A stretch of 64,000 nt of DNA from the NCBI GenBank assembly GCA_017550625.1, contig JAFZOL010000005.1, positions 1 to 64,000 on the forward strand, read 5' to 3'. This document shows positions 49,877-57,690 of the stretch, in pieces (position 1 is the first letter of the stretch; each line of letters starts with the position of its first letter). Under the pieces are notes generated by a model, which saw only the letters and a program-made list of their open reading frames with translations, did not search any database and was not told where the DNA came from. Source of the DNA: Clostridia bacterium. Its GTDB lineage: Bacteria; Bacillota; Clostridia; Oscillospirales; Acutalibacteraceae. Made by a program: the position numbers and the translations under genes.

Positions 49877-50881
49877 ATGGCAGAAAAGAAAAGCTGCCCC
49901 ATGGGCTCCGTCGGCGGACAGGCGCTCATCGAGGGCGTGATGATGAACGGCCCCGGCGGCTGCGCCATCTCCGTGCGCAAGGCCGACGGGTCGATCGTGA
50001 CCGAAATGCAGGAATGGAAGCGCGTGAAGGATAAGGCGCCCTTCCTCGGCTGGCCGTTCATCCGCGGCGTGGTCAATTATATCGAGACCATGATCATCGG
50101 CTACAAGAGCCTCATGAAGTCCGCCGAGCTCTCGGGCCAGCTCGAGGCGGAAGAGGATACCGAAAACATGTCGAAGCTCGACCGGTGGCTCAACGACCAC
50201 ATGGGCCCGAAAATGCTCGGCGTGCTCACCGCGATCGCCTCGGTCATCGCCGTCGCGATCGGCGTGTTCCTGTTCATGTGGCTGCCCACGTTTCTCGTCG
50301 ACCTCGCCGACGTAAACTCGCAGTTCGAGAAGTTCCACGCCCTGTTCGAGGGGCTCATCCGCGCGGTCATCATCGTGGGCTATATGTTCATCGTCTCGCG
50401 CCTTCCCGATATCCACCGCGTGTTCCAGTATCACGGGGCGGAGCACAAAAGCATCGCCTGCCTCGAGAGCGGCATGGACCTCAAGGTCGAAAACGTGGCG
50501 AAATGCAAGCGCTTCCATCCGCGCTGCGGCACGAGCTTCATCTTCGTCATCATCATCGTGAGCATGATCGTCTCGTCGGTCGTGCTGCTCGCGTTCCCGG
50601 TCCTCGGCAACAAGAGCATGCGCATCATCTGGATCCTCGTCAAGCTTCTCGGCGTGCTGCCTGTCGTCACCTCGATCAGCTACGAATTCATCAAATACGC
50701 CGGCAAGCACAACAATATCATCACCAAGATCTTCTCCGCCCCCGGGCTCTGGATGCAGCGCATCACCACGGCCGAGCCGGACGACAGCATGATGGAGGTG
50801 GCCATCGCCTCGATCAAGGCTGTTCTGCCGAAGGGCGATGAGGACGAGACCTACGTCCCCGACGGGGGCACTGCGTTTTGA
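49877..50881 (+). CDS. DUF1385 membrane protein
   Basis: A 334-residue membrane protein of the DUF1385 family (CPMGSVGGQALIEGVMMNGP at the start, and YHGAEHKSIACLESG, KRFHPRCGTSF in the middle). About four helices are predicted. The His/Glu/Cys-rich conserved segments suggest a metal site. In Firmicutes the gene is regularly next to prmC (and rpmE or prfA); here prmC overlaps its end. Its role is unknown. Confidence 0.9.
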   Translation: MAEKKSCPMGSVGGQALIEGVMMNGPGGCAISVRKADGSIVTEMQEWKRVKDKAPFLGWPFIRGVVNYIETMIIGYKSLMKSAELSGQLEAEEDTENMSKLDRWLNDHMGPKMLGVLTAIASVIAVAIGVFLFMWLPTFLVDLADVNSQFEKFHALFEGLIRAVIIVGYMFIVSRLPDIHRVFQYHGAEHKSIACLESGMDLKVENVAKCKRFHPRCGTSFIFVIIIVSMIVSSVVLLAFPVLGNKSMRIIWILVKLLGVLPVVTSISYEFIKYAGKHNNIITKIFSAPGLWMQRITTAEPDDSMMEVAIASIKAVLPKGDEDETYVPDGGTAF

Positions 50882-51717
50882 GCACCTATTCGTTCCTGCG
50901 CGGGGTGGGCAAAAAGGCCCTCGACGGGGTCAGCGGCGCCGACGCCGCGTTCGAGTCGATGGAGCTGCTCGGCGCGGCCGCGGGGCTCGACCGCACGGCC
51001 CTGCTGCTCAAAAAGGACGAAGAGGCCCCCGAGCAGGTCGCCGCGAAGTTCTATTCGTTCACCGAGCGCCGCCTGAAAGGGGAGCCGCTGCAATATATCA
51101 TCGGCACGTGGGATTTCTGCGGTTTTTCCTACACCGTCGGCCCCGGGGTGCTGATCCCGCGGCCCGAGACCGAGGAGCTTGCCTTTTTGTGCGAAGCCGC
51201 GATCAAAAAAAACGCCTATAAAGTCGTTTACGACCTCTGCGCCGGCACCGGCTGCATCGGGCTCACGCTCGCGCGCCTCTGCCCCGAGATCGAAGTGAGG
51301 CTTTTCGAGAAATACCCGAAAGCCCTGTCGTATCTTAAAAAAAACGTCCCCGAGGCGCTCTCGCGCCGGGTGCGCGTGATCGAAGCCGACGTGCTCAAAC
51401 CGCCGAGGCATAAGCTCCCGCTCCCCGACCTCATCGTCTCAAATCCCCCGTATATCGAAAGCGCGGCCCTGCCGGGCCTGCAAAAAGAGGTCCTCTCCGA
51501 GCCGCTCACCGCCCTCGACGGCGGCGACGACGGACTCACGTTCTACCGCGCCATCGCGGCGCACTGGCTCCCGCTCTTGCCGCCCGGCGGCTTCGCGGCC
51601 TTCGAGTGCGGCGAGACCCAGGCCGAAGCGGTGTCGGAGCTCATGAAACCCTTCGGCGAGACCGAGACCTTACGCGACTTCTACGGCAACGAACGCTTCG
51701 TGACCCTTTCACGTTAA
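50878..51717 (+). CDS. prmC: Release factor glutamine methyltransferase PrmC
   Basis: Methylates the GGQ glutamine of release factors RF1/RF2; 279 residues. QYIIGTWDFCGFSYTV, LIPRPETEEL, the SAM loop DLCAGTGCIGLTLA and the catalytic NPPY (IVSNPPYIES) are intact. The TTG start overlaps the upstream stop (TTGA) and relies on coupling, since only a weak G-rich site precedes it. Confidence 0.95.
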   Translation: MSTYSFLRGVGKKALDGVSGADAAFESMELLGAAAGLDRTALLLKKDEEAPEQVAAKFYSFTERRLKGEPLQYIIGTWDFCGFSYTVGPGVLIPRPETEELAFLCEAAIKKNAYKVVYDLCAGTGCIGLTLARLCPEIEVRLFEKYPKALSYLKKNVPEALSRRVRVIEADVLKPPRHKLPLPDLIVSNPPYIESAALPGLQKEVLSEPLTALDGGDDGLTFYRAIAAHWLPLLPPGGFAAFECGETQAEAVSELMKPFGETETLRDFYGNERFVTLSR

Positions 51718-51733
51718 GTTTAGGAGTGTTATC

Positions 51734-52444
51734 ATGTTATTCTCCCTGCTGAACGCCCTCACTTCCGGCAACGGGATCGGAATGGAGCTCGGCGTCCATT
51801 TCCTCGTGCTGGTGTTCGTCACCGGCATCTGCCTGCCGATCCACGAAAGCGCCCACGCGCTGGCGGCCCACTGGCTCGGCGACGATACCGGCAAGCTCAA
51901 AGGGCGCATTTCCCTGAACCCTCTGGCGCACCTCGATCTCTACGGCACCCTGCTCATGTTTCTGGTCGGCTTCGGCTACGCGAAGCCCGTGCCGGTGAAC
52001 ATCCGCAACTTCCCGGCCGAGAAGCGCAAGTTCTATTTCGCCCTCACCGCGATCGCGGGCCCTACGTCGAACCTGCTGCTCGCCCTCGTGTTCCTCATCT
52101 GCTACTGCGGCGTGCTGAAATACGCCTACGTCAATCTGATCCTGTCCAGCTGGATCCGCGTGCTGCTCTATTTCTTCCAATACGCCGCGCTCATCAACAT
52201 CACGCTTGCGGTGTTCAACCTGATCCCGGTCCCGCCGCTCGACGGCTCGCGCGTGCTTACCGCCGTGCTGCCCGATAAGATCTATTACAAGATCATGGCT
52301 TACGAGCGGTATATGGTGATCGGCCTGTTCATCGTGATCCTTCTGCTCAACCGGCTCGGCTTCTCGCCGATCTCCATCCTGTCCGGCTATGTTTACGACG
52401 GCCTGCTCAAGCTCGCCGGCCTGCCGTTCGGGCTCACCCTGTAA
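51734..52444 (+). CDS. Site-2 protease family membrane metalloprotease (M50)
   Basis: A 236-residue intramembrane protease with about five helices. The zinc motif is HESAH (H37, E38, H41 in LPIHESAHALAAHWLGD), and the third ligand Asp is in NLIPVPPLDGSRVL. GRISLNPLAHLDLYGTL matches the family. It is the compact form without PDZ domain. TAGGAG lies 8 nt upstream of the ATG. In many Firmicutes this gene precedes scpA, as here; its substrate is unknown. Confidence 0.92.
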   Translation: MLFSLLNALTSGNGIGMELGVHFLVLVFVTGICLPIHESAHALAAHWLGDDTGKLKGRISLNPLAHLDLYGTLLMFLVGFGYAKPVPVNIRNFPAEKRKFYFALTAIAGPTSNLLLALVFLICYCGVLKYAYVNLILSSWIRVLLYFFQYAALINITLAVFNLIPVPPLDGSRVLTAVLPDKIYYKIMAYERYMVIGLFIVILLLNRLGFSPISILSGYVYDGLLKLAGLPFGLTL

Positions 52445-52462
52445 AAAGAGGTTTCGTTTTAA

Positions 52463-53191
52463 GTGACGCAGATCGAATACAAGATCGACGTGTTTGAGGG
52501 GCCGATGGACCTGCTCCTGCACCTGATCTCCAAGCACAAGCTGAATATTTACGACATCCCGATCATCGAGCTCGTGGAGCAGTATACGGCGTATATCCGC
52601 AATATGCAGGAACTCAACCTCGACGTGGCGTCGGAATTCCTCGAGATGGCGGCGCGGCTCATCCACATCAAGAGCCTGTCGCTGCTGCCGGTGCACGAAG
52701 AGAGCGAGATCCTCAAGCGCGAGCTCACGGGCGAGCTGATCGAATACGCCGCCTGCAAGCAGGCAGCCGAGGCGCTCTCGCTGCAAACGGACGGCTTCAA
52801 CGCCATCGTGCGCCCGCCGGAGCCGATCGAGGCGGACATGACCTACACGCGCCTGCACGACCCCGTCGAGCTGATCGCGGCCTACATGCGCGTGGTGGGC
52901 AAAAAGCTCAGGCGCATGCCCCCGCGGTTCGACGTGTTCCGCCCCTACGTCCAGCGCAAGATCGTATCGGTGTCCGAAAAGATCCGCGCCGTGGTCTCGA
53001 TGCTCAGCTTCACCGGCAAGCTCCGCTTCCGCGATATCCTCGTGCGCAGCGAGAGCCGGTCCGACATGGTGGCGGCATTCCTGGCGGTGCTCGAGCTCGC
53101 GAAGACCGGCCACGTGGACCTCGGCGGCGAGGGGGAGGACCCCACGCTCACACTTCTGAAGATCCCGGAAGGAGAACTTGATTTTGACTGA
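52463..53191 (+). CDS. scpA: Segregation and condensation protein A
   Basis: Kleisin subunit of the SMC-ScpAB complex that organises and segregates the chromosome; 242 residues. YKIDVFEGPMDLLLHLI opens the protein, followed by LVEQYTAYI and EFLEMAARLIHIKSLSLLP, all strongly conserved, with a winged-helix end (AAFLAVLELAKTGHVDL). GTG at 52463 has only a distant AAGAGG. Its end overlaps scpB. Confidence 0.96.
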   Translation: MTQIEYKIDVFEGPMDLLLHLISKHKLNIYDIPIIELVEQYTAYIRNMQELNLDVASEFLEMAARLIHIKSLSLLPVHEESEILKRELTGELIEYAACKQAAEALSLQTDGFNAIVRPPEPIEADMTYTRLHDPVELIAAYMRVVGKKLRRMPPRFDVFRPYVQRKIVSVSEKIRAVVSMLSFTGKLRFRDILVRSESRSDMVAAFLAVLELAKTGHVDLGGEGEDPTLTLLKIPEGELDFD

Positions 53192-53780
53192 AGATACGAT
53201 CAACTTTAAGGGCGCGGTCGAAGCCATCGTGTTCGCCTCGGGCGAGGCGATCGAGCGCGCGCGGCTCATGGAGGCGCTCGACTGCACGCCGGAACGCCTC
53301 GATACCGTCCTGCAGGAATTAAGGCAGGAATATGACGACCGCGGCAGCGCTGTGCAGCTGTTGCTTCTCGGCAGCAAGGTCCAGTTCGCCACCCGCCCCG
53401 AATACGCCCCGGCAGTCCGCAACGTGCTGGACCTCAAGCGCAACCAGCCGCTCTCGTCGGCGGCGTTCGAGGTGCTCGCCATCATCGCCTACAACCAGCC
53501 CGTCACGCGCTCGTTCGTCGAGCAGATCCGCGGCGTCGACTGCGGCGGCGTGATCAACACCCTGTGCCAGAGAAATCTCATCGAAGAATGCGGAAGGCTT
53601 GACTTACCGGGCCGACCTTTGATATACTGTACTACGGCAGATTTCCTGAAATGCTTCTGCATGTCAACGCTCGCCGAGCTGCCCGAGGTCACCGACGTTT
53701 CCGCCGCGGCCGAGGCGCTCAAGGACGTCGGCAGCGTGCCCCCCGAGGGCGGCATCGAAGGCCAGCTGTCCATACTGTAA
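53184..53780 (+). CDS. scpB: Segregation and condensation protein B
   Basis: Winged-helix partner of ScpA in the SMC complex; 198 residues. KGAVEAIVFASGEAIERARL, FEVLAIIAYNQPVTRSFVEQ, IRGVDCGGVINTL and GRPLIYCTTADFLKCF are characteristic. TTG at 53184 is preferred to the TTG at 53178 because AAGGAG lies 9 nt away instead of 3; both are in frame. It overlaps scpA by 8 nt. Confidence 0.95.
   Translation: MTEDTINFKGAVEAIVFASGEAIERARLMEALDCTPERLDTVLQELRQEYDDRGSAVQLLLLGSKVQFATRPEYAPAVRNVLDLKRNQPLSSAAFEVLAIIAYNQPVTRSFVEQIRGVDCGGVINTLCQRNLIEECGRLDLPGRPLIYCTTADFLKCFCMSTLAELPEVTDVSAAAEALKDVGSVPPEGGIEGQLSIL
53599..53628 (+). promoter_or_regulatory. Possible promoter inside scpB
   Basis: TTGACT, 18 nt, TATACT in an AT-richer patch of the gene. 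It could provide extra transcription of the downstream DUF2953-gerW-rlu genes. Confidence 0.45.
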
Positions 53781-53792
53781 GGAGGATTGCCT

Positions 53793-54530
53793 ATGATCGT
53801 GCTCAAGATTATCGGCTGGGTGCTGTTGGGGCTTCTTGCCCTGATCGTGCTCGCGCTGTGCGTGCGCGTGCGCATCAGGCTCGAATATTCCGACGAGAAC
53901 ACCAGCGTCCTGCTCAAATGGCTCTTCCTGAAATTCCCGCTGTATCCGGGCAAAGAAAAGAAAGAAAAGCCCGAAAAAGAAAAGAAAAAGAAAGAGCCCG
54001 AGAAAAAAGAAGAAAAGAAAGAAGAGCCCGCCGAAGAAAAAGAGAAGGGCGAGAACTTCCTCGTCACGCTCTATAACGCCGAGGGCGTCGGCGGCCTCAT
54101 CGAGATCCTCAAAAAGGTGCTCGGCTACACCAAGCGCTATTTCAGCAACCTCCTGCACAGCCTCGTGGTCGACGAACTGTATCTCGACGTGCGCTGCACC
54201 CGGTCCGACGCCGCCTCCACCGCGATCTATTACGGCGAAGTGTGCGCCGTGCTCTTCCCGCTTCTGGGGTCGCTGGCGTCTCAGTGCCGCATGAAGAAAT
54301 ACGACGTCAACGTCTATCCCGATTTCATCGCGCGCTTCTCGGCCGTGTCGCTCGTTACGAGCCTCCACCTTACCCCGATCTATTTCATCGGCGTCACGAT
54401 CGCCTACGGCTGCAAGATGCTGTTCGGGGTGCTCATCAAAGTGCTGTTAAAAATTTCCGGTGCGAAAAAATCGAAAAAATCCAACCGGAATGTTATAGAA
54501 AATACCAAAGAAAAGAGTGAGATCAAATGA
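53793..54530 (+). CDS. DUF2953 membrane protein
   Basis: A 245-residue protein with an N-terminal helix (residues 2-24), RIRLEYSDENTSVLLKWLFL as the family start, a highly charged Lys/Glu linker (residues about 50-85, nearly only K, E and P), and a C-terminal region with another hydrophobic segment. The family accompanies gerW in sporulating Firmicutes. ATG at 53793 has AAGGAGG 7 nt upstream. The last codons overlap gerW. Function unknown; a sporulation link is inferred from position. Confidence 0.85.
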   Translation: MIVLKIIGWVLLGLLALIVLALCVRVRIRLEYSDENTSVLLKWLFLKFPLYPGKEKKEKPEKEKKKKEPEKKEEKKEEPAEEKEKGENFLVTLYNAEGVGGLIEILKKVLGYTKRYFSNLLHSLVVDELYLDVRCTRSDAASTAIYYGEVCAVLFPLLGSLASQCRMKKYDVNVYPDFIARFSAVSLVTSLHLTPIYFIGVTIAYGCKMLFGVLIKVLLKISGAKKSKKSNRNVIENTKEKSEIK

Positions 54531-54904
54531 GAGAACAGTCCGCATCCTCGATTCTGAACACAACGATCGAAAAGGTGCGCCAGCTTGTGGACGTGAGCAC
54601 CATCGTGGGCGAGCCGATCCGGCTTTCCGATGAGATCACGGTCATCCCGGTTTCGAAGGTGACCTACGGGTTCGCCTCCGGCGGCTCCGATTTCCCGTCG
54701 AAGTCCAACGCCGAGCTCTTCGGCGGCGGCGGCGGCGCGGGCATCACGATCAACCCCGTGGCCTTCCTCGTCCTGAAAGACGGCGAAGTCACCCTCAAGC
54801 ACATCACCGCGAACGACAACGCGGCCGAGCGCATCGTCAACATGATCCCCGACGTCATCGACAAGGTGACCGCGGTGGCCGACAAGGCGAAGTCCGGCAA
54901 ATGA
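54527..54904 (+). CDS. gerW: GerW (YtfJ) sporulation protein
   Basis: A 125-residue protein of the GerW family, needed in Bacillus subtilis for a normal L-alanine germination response of spores. ITVIPVSKVTYGFASGGSDF and the glycine-rich GGGGGAGITINPVAFLV are the family's marks. The ATG overlaps the DUF2953 stop (ATGA). Its presence is the best evidence in the window that the organism belongs to a spore-forming lineage. Confidence 0.93.
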   Translation: MREQSASSILNTTIEKVRQLVDVSTIVGEPIRLSDEITVIPVSKVTYGFASGGSDFPSKSNAELFGGGGGAGITINPVAFLVLKDGEVTLKHITANDNAAERIVNMIPDVIDKVTAVADKAKSGK

Positions 54905-55000
54905 TCCCGTCTCCCGTTTTACGGGGACCTCGTATAAGATGAAAAGGCCCTTGCCTCTGCGGTGGAACGACCCCAGGGGCAGTCGGGCCGTATTTGGGAT

Positions 55001-55729
55001 ATGGAACAGACTGTCAGACTGCAGAAATTCCTTGCCGACGCGGGCGTATCCTCGCGCCGCAAGGCCGAAGAGCTGATCGCCGCGGGCAAGGTGCGCGTCA
55101 ACGGCGCCATCGCCCAAATCGGCGACAAGGTGGACCCGAAGCACGACGTCGTCACCGTGGGCGGCAAAAAGATCGCCCGCGGCACTGCGCTCGTCTATTT
55201 CGTGATGAACAAGCCGCGCGGCTACGTCACCACCATGTCGGACGAAAACGGCAGAAAATGCGTCGCCGAGCTCATCAGGGACGTCGGCGCGCGCGTCTAT
55301 CCCGTCGGGCGGCTCGACCGCGACTCCGAGGGCCTTCTGCTCTTCACGAACGACGGCGAATTCGCCAACGCCATGACGCACCCCTCGCACCACGTGCAGA
55401 AGGTCTACCGCGTCAGCGTGCGCCCGAAGGTCACCGACGAGCAGATCACCGTGCTCACCTCCGCCCTGATGATCGACGGCAGAAATACCGTCCCGGCGGA
55501 CGTGCGCGTCGTTTCGAACGAAGAGGATAAAAGCATCCTCGAGTTCACGATCTTCGAGGGGCGCAACCGGCAAATAAGGCGCCTGTGCGAAGAGGCGGGC
55601 CTCGAAACGCTCAGGCTCAAGCGCCTGTCCGTGGGGCAGCTCACGCTCGGCAAATTAAAGCCCGGCGAATACCGCCCCCTCACGCGCGACGAGGTTTCTC
55701 TCCTCAAGCGCCAGACCGGCAATTATTAA
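55001..55729 (+). CDS. rluB: Ribosomal large-subunit pseudouridine synthase (RluB type)
   Basis: A 242-residue synthase that isomerises a uridine of 23S rRNA. An S4 RNA-binding domain (VRLQKFLADAGVSSRRKAEE, residues 4-60) precedes the catalytic domain with PVGRLDRDSEGLLLFTNDG, whose Asp is catalytic, and EGRNRQIRRLCE. ATG at 55001 begins the S4 domain directly; the binding site is weak. Its position after scpAB is conserved in Firmicutes. Confidence 0.94.
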   Translation: MEQTVRLQKFLADAGVSSRRKAEELIAAGKVRVNGAIAQIGDKVDPKHDVVTVGGKKIARGTALVYFVMNKPRGYVTTMSDENGRKCVAELIRDVGARVYPVGRLDRDSEGLLLFTNDGEFANAMTHPSHHVQKVYRVSVRPKVTDEQITVLTSALMIDGRNTVPADVRVVSNEEDKSILEFTIFEGRNRQIRRLCEEAGLETLRLKRLSVGQLTLGKLKPGEYRPLTRDEVSLLKRQTGNY

Positions 55730-55748
55730 TGAAAAGGGACAAAACAGC

Positions 55749-56627
55749 ATGATCAGAAGTATGACCGGCTACGGCCGCGCCGTGGAGATCTCCCCGGAGA
55801 TGACCGTGACCGTTGAGATCAAAAGCGTCAACCACAGGTTCTTCGAATTCAGCTGCCGCACAACCCGCGGCTACGCCTTCGTTGAAGAAAAGCTCAAAAC
55901 CTTCATCAACCGCTATATCTCGCGCGGCAAGGTGGATTGCTTCGTGCAGATCGAAGACCTCGCCGCCGAAAACGGCGTGGTGAGCGTGAATCCCGCCATG
56001 GCGGCAGGTTATTATAACGCCCTCAAAGAGCTCAGCGAGACTTACGGCCTCAAGATGGGCGACGGCGTGGAGCTTCTTGCCTGCCATTCCGACGTGTTCG
56101 AGATCCGCAAGCCCCCCGCCGACGAAGAAAAGATCTGCGCCTTCGTGCTGGGCGCCGCCGAAAAGGCGCTCGAAAGCTTTCTCGAGATGCGCCGCGTCGA
56201 GGGCGAAAAGCTCAAAGCGGACGTTTTGGGCCGCGCCGACGCGATCCTCGAGTCGGTGGCGTTCGTCGAGGCACGCTCGCCCCAGACGGTGGCGGAATAT
56301 AATGAAAAGCTCAAGGCGCGCATCGCCGAGCTCATCGGCGACACGCCGGTGGACGAGGGGCGCCTGCTCACCGAGGCCGCGATCTTCGCCGATAAGATCG
56401 CCGTCGCCGAAGAGACCGTGCGCCTGCGCAGCCACATCGAACAGCTCCGCCACTTCTTCGAGCTCGAGGAGCCCGTCGGGCGCAAGCTCGACTTCCTCGT
56501 GCAGGAGATCAACCGCGAGGCCAACACCATCGGCTCCAAGGCCTCCGACATCGAGATCGCCCGTCAGGTCATCGAGATCAAATCCGAGGTCGAGAAGATC
56601 CGCGAGCAGATCCAGAACATCGAATAA
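55749..56627 (+). CDS. YicC/YloC-family endoribonuclease
   Basis: A 292-residue protein of the YicC family, recently shown in other bacteria to act as an RNA endonuclease. MIRSMTGYGRA opens it, VEIKSVNHRFFEFSCR follows, and LDFLVQEINREANTIGSKAS at the C-terminus is the most conserved part, as expected. AAAGGGA lies upstream. It starts the conserved run to remA and gmk. Confidence 0.93.
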   Translation: MIRSMTGYGRAVEISPEMTVTVEIKSVNHRFFEFSCRTTRGYAFVEEKLKTFINRYISRGKVDCFVQIEDLAAENGVVSVNPAMAAGYYNALKELSETYGLKMGDGVELLACHSDVFEIRKPPADEEKICAFVLGAAEKALESFLEMRRVEGEKLKADVLGRADAILESVAFVEARSPQTVAEYNEKLKARIAELIGDTPVDEGRLLTEAAIFADKIAVAEETVRLRSHIEQLRHFFELEEPVGRKLDFLVQEINREANTIGSKASDIEIARQVIEIKSEVEKIREQIQNIE

Positions 56628-56639
56628 GGCGGGCTATCT

Positions 56640-56909
56640 ATGAAATTCGTGAACATCGGGTTCGGCAATATGGTCAACAGCGCGCGCGTGATCTGTGTCG
56701 TCAGCCCCGAATCCGCGCCGATCAAGCGGATCGTGCAGCGCGCGAAAGACGAAGGCAAGCTCATCGACGTCACGCAGGGGCGCAAGACCCTGTCCGTGAT
56801 ATTCACTGACAGCGAGCACGTGCTGCTGTCCTACATGAAGCCGGAAAAGCTGTCCGAAAAGCTCCGGGAGGACGACCATGAAGAGGAGAGGATCACAGTT
56901 GAGCAATAA
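56640..56909 (+). CDS. remA: RemA/DUF370 DNA-binding regulator
   Basis: An 89-residue protein of the DUF370 family. MKFVNIGFGNMVNSARVICV, SPESAPIKRIVQRAKDEGKL and ITDVTQGRK-type sequences (IDVTQGRKTLSV) are complete. In Bacillus subtilis RemA binds DNA as an octameric ring and activates biofilm matrix operons. Its end overlaps gmk. Confidence 0.95.
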   Translation: MKFVNIGFGNMVNSARVICVVSPESAPIKRIVQRAKDEGKLIDVTQGRKTLSVIFTDSEHVLLSYMKPEKLSEKLREDDHEEERITVEQ

Positions 56910-57462
56910 TCTGTTTGTGTTATCGGGCCCTTCCGGCTCCGGAAAGAACACCGTGTATAACGGCGTGGCGGCGCTCATCCCCGAGATCGAAAAAACGGTG
57001 TCCGCCACCACCCGCGCCCCGCGCGAGGGCGAGATCGACGGCGTCGACTACTATTTCATCCCGGTCAAAGAGTTTGAAAAGAAGATCCGCGCCGACGAGT
57101 TCGTTGAATTCGTCAAATACGGGGATAATTATTACGGCACGCTGCGGAGTGAGATCAAACGTCTCGCCGACATCGGCAAGATCGCGGTGCTCATCATCGA
57201 GGTCCGGGGCGCGCTCAACGTCAAGCGCGTGTTCCCCGAGTCCGAGTCCATTTTCATCCTGCCGCCGTCGATCGACGTGCTGCGCGAGCGCATCCTCGGG
57301 CGCGGGCAGAACACCGAAGAAGAAACCGAAAAACGCCTGCGCATCGCCGAGCAGGAGATGCTTGAAAAAGAAAAATACGACCACCGCGTCATCAACGACG
57401 ACCTTGAGGTCTGCGTGAACGAGGTCGCGGATATCATTCGAAAGGGAGTCAAAAAAAAATGA
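56878..57462 (+). CDS. gmk: Guanylate kinase
   Basis: Phosphorylates GMP and dGMP; 194 residues from this start. FVLSGPSGSGKNT is the P-loop, TTRAPREGEIDGVDYYFI the GMP-binding part, and VRGALN the Walker B region (usual IEVQGA is IEVRGA). The ATG has GGAGG 6 nt upstream; the TTG at 56899, with GAGAGG 7 nt upstream, gives MSNNLFVLSG, nearer to the family norm, and cannot be excluded. It overlaps remA by 32 nt or 11 nt accordingly. Confidence 0.95.
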   Translation: MKRRGSQLSNNLFVLSGPSGSGKNTVYNGVAALIPEIEKTVSATTRAPREGEIDGVDYYFIPVKEFEKKIRADEFVEFVKYGDNYYGTLRSEIKRLADIGKIAVLIIEVRGALNVKRVFPESESIFILPPSIDVLRERILGRGQNTEEETEKRLRIAEQEMLEKEKYDHRVINDDLEVCVNEVADIIRKGVKKK

Positions 57463-57680
57463 TCAACATCGATCTCAAACCCATGCTCAAGGGCGGCATC
57501 AGCCGCTATTCTCTGTGCGTCGCTGTCGCGAAGCGCTCCAGAGAGATCAACGACGAGGCCAACGAGCGCAAAGAAAAGGATAAGATCCTGCTTGAAGAAA
57601 AGCCCGTCAGCCTTGCCGTTGAGGATATCAGAAGCGGCAGATACGTGATCAAAGAGAGCGAAGACATCAAGAACTACTGA
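57459..57680 (+). CDS. rpoZ: RNA polymerase omega subunit
   Basis: A 73-residue omega subunit, overlapping gmk (ATGA). SRYSLCVAVAKRSREI is the conserved core helix, followed by KPVSLAVEDIRSGRYVI. The order gmk-rpoZ-priA is characteristic of Firmicutes. Confidence 0.95.
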   Translation: MINIDLKPMLKGGISRYSLCVAVAKRSREINDEANERKEKDKILLEEKPVSLAVEDIRSGRYVIKESEDIKNY

Positions 57681-57690
57681 GGTGGACCCG

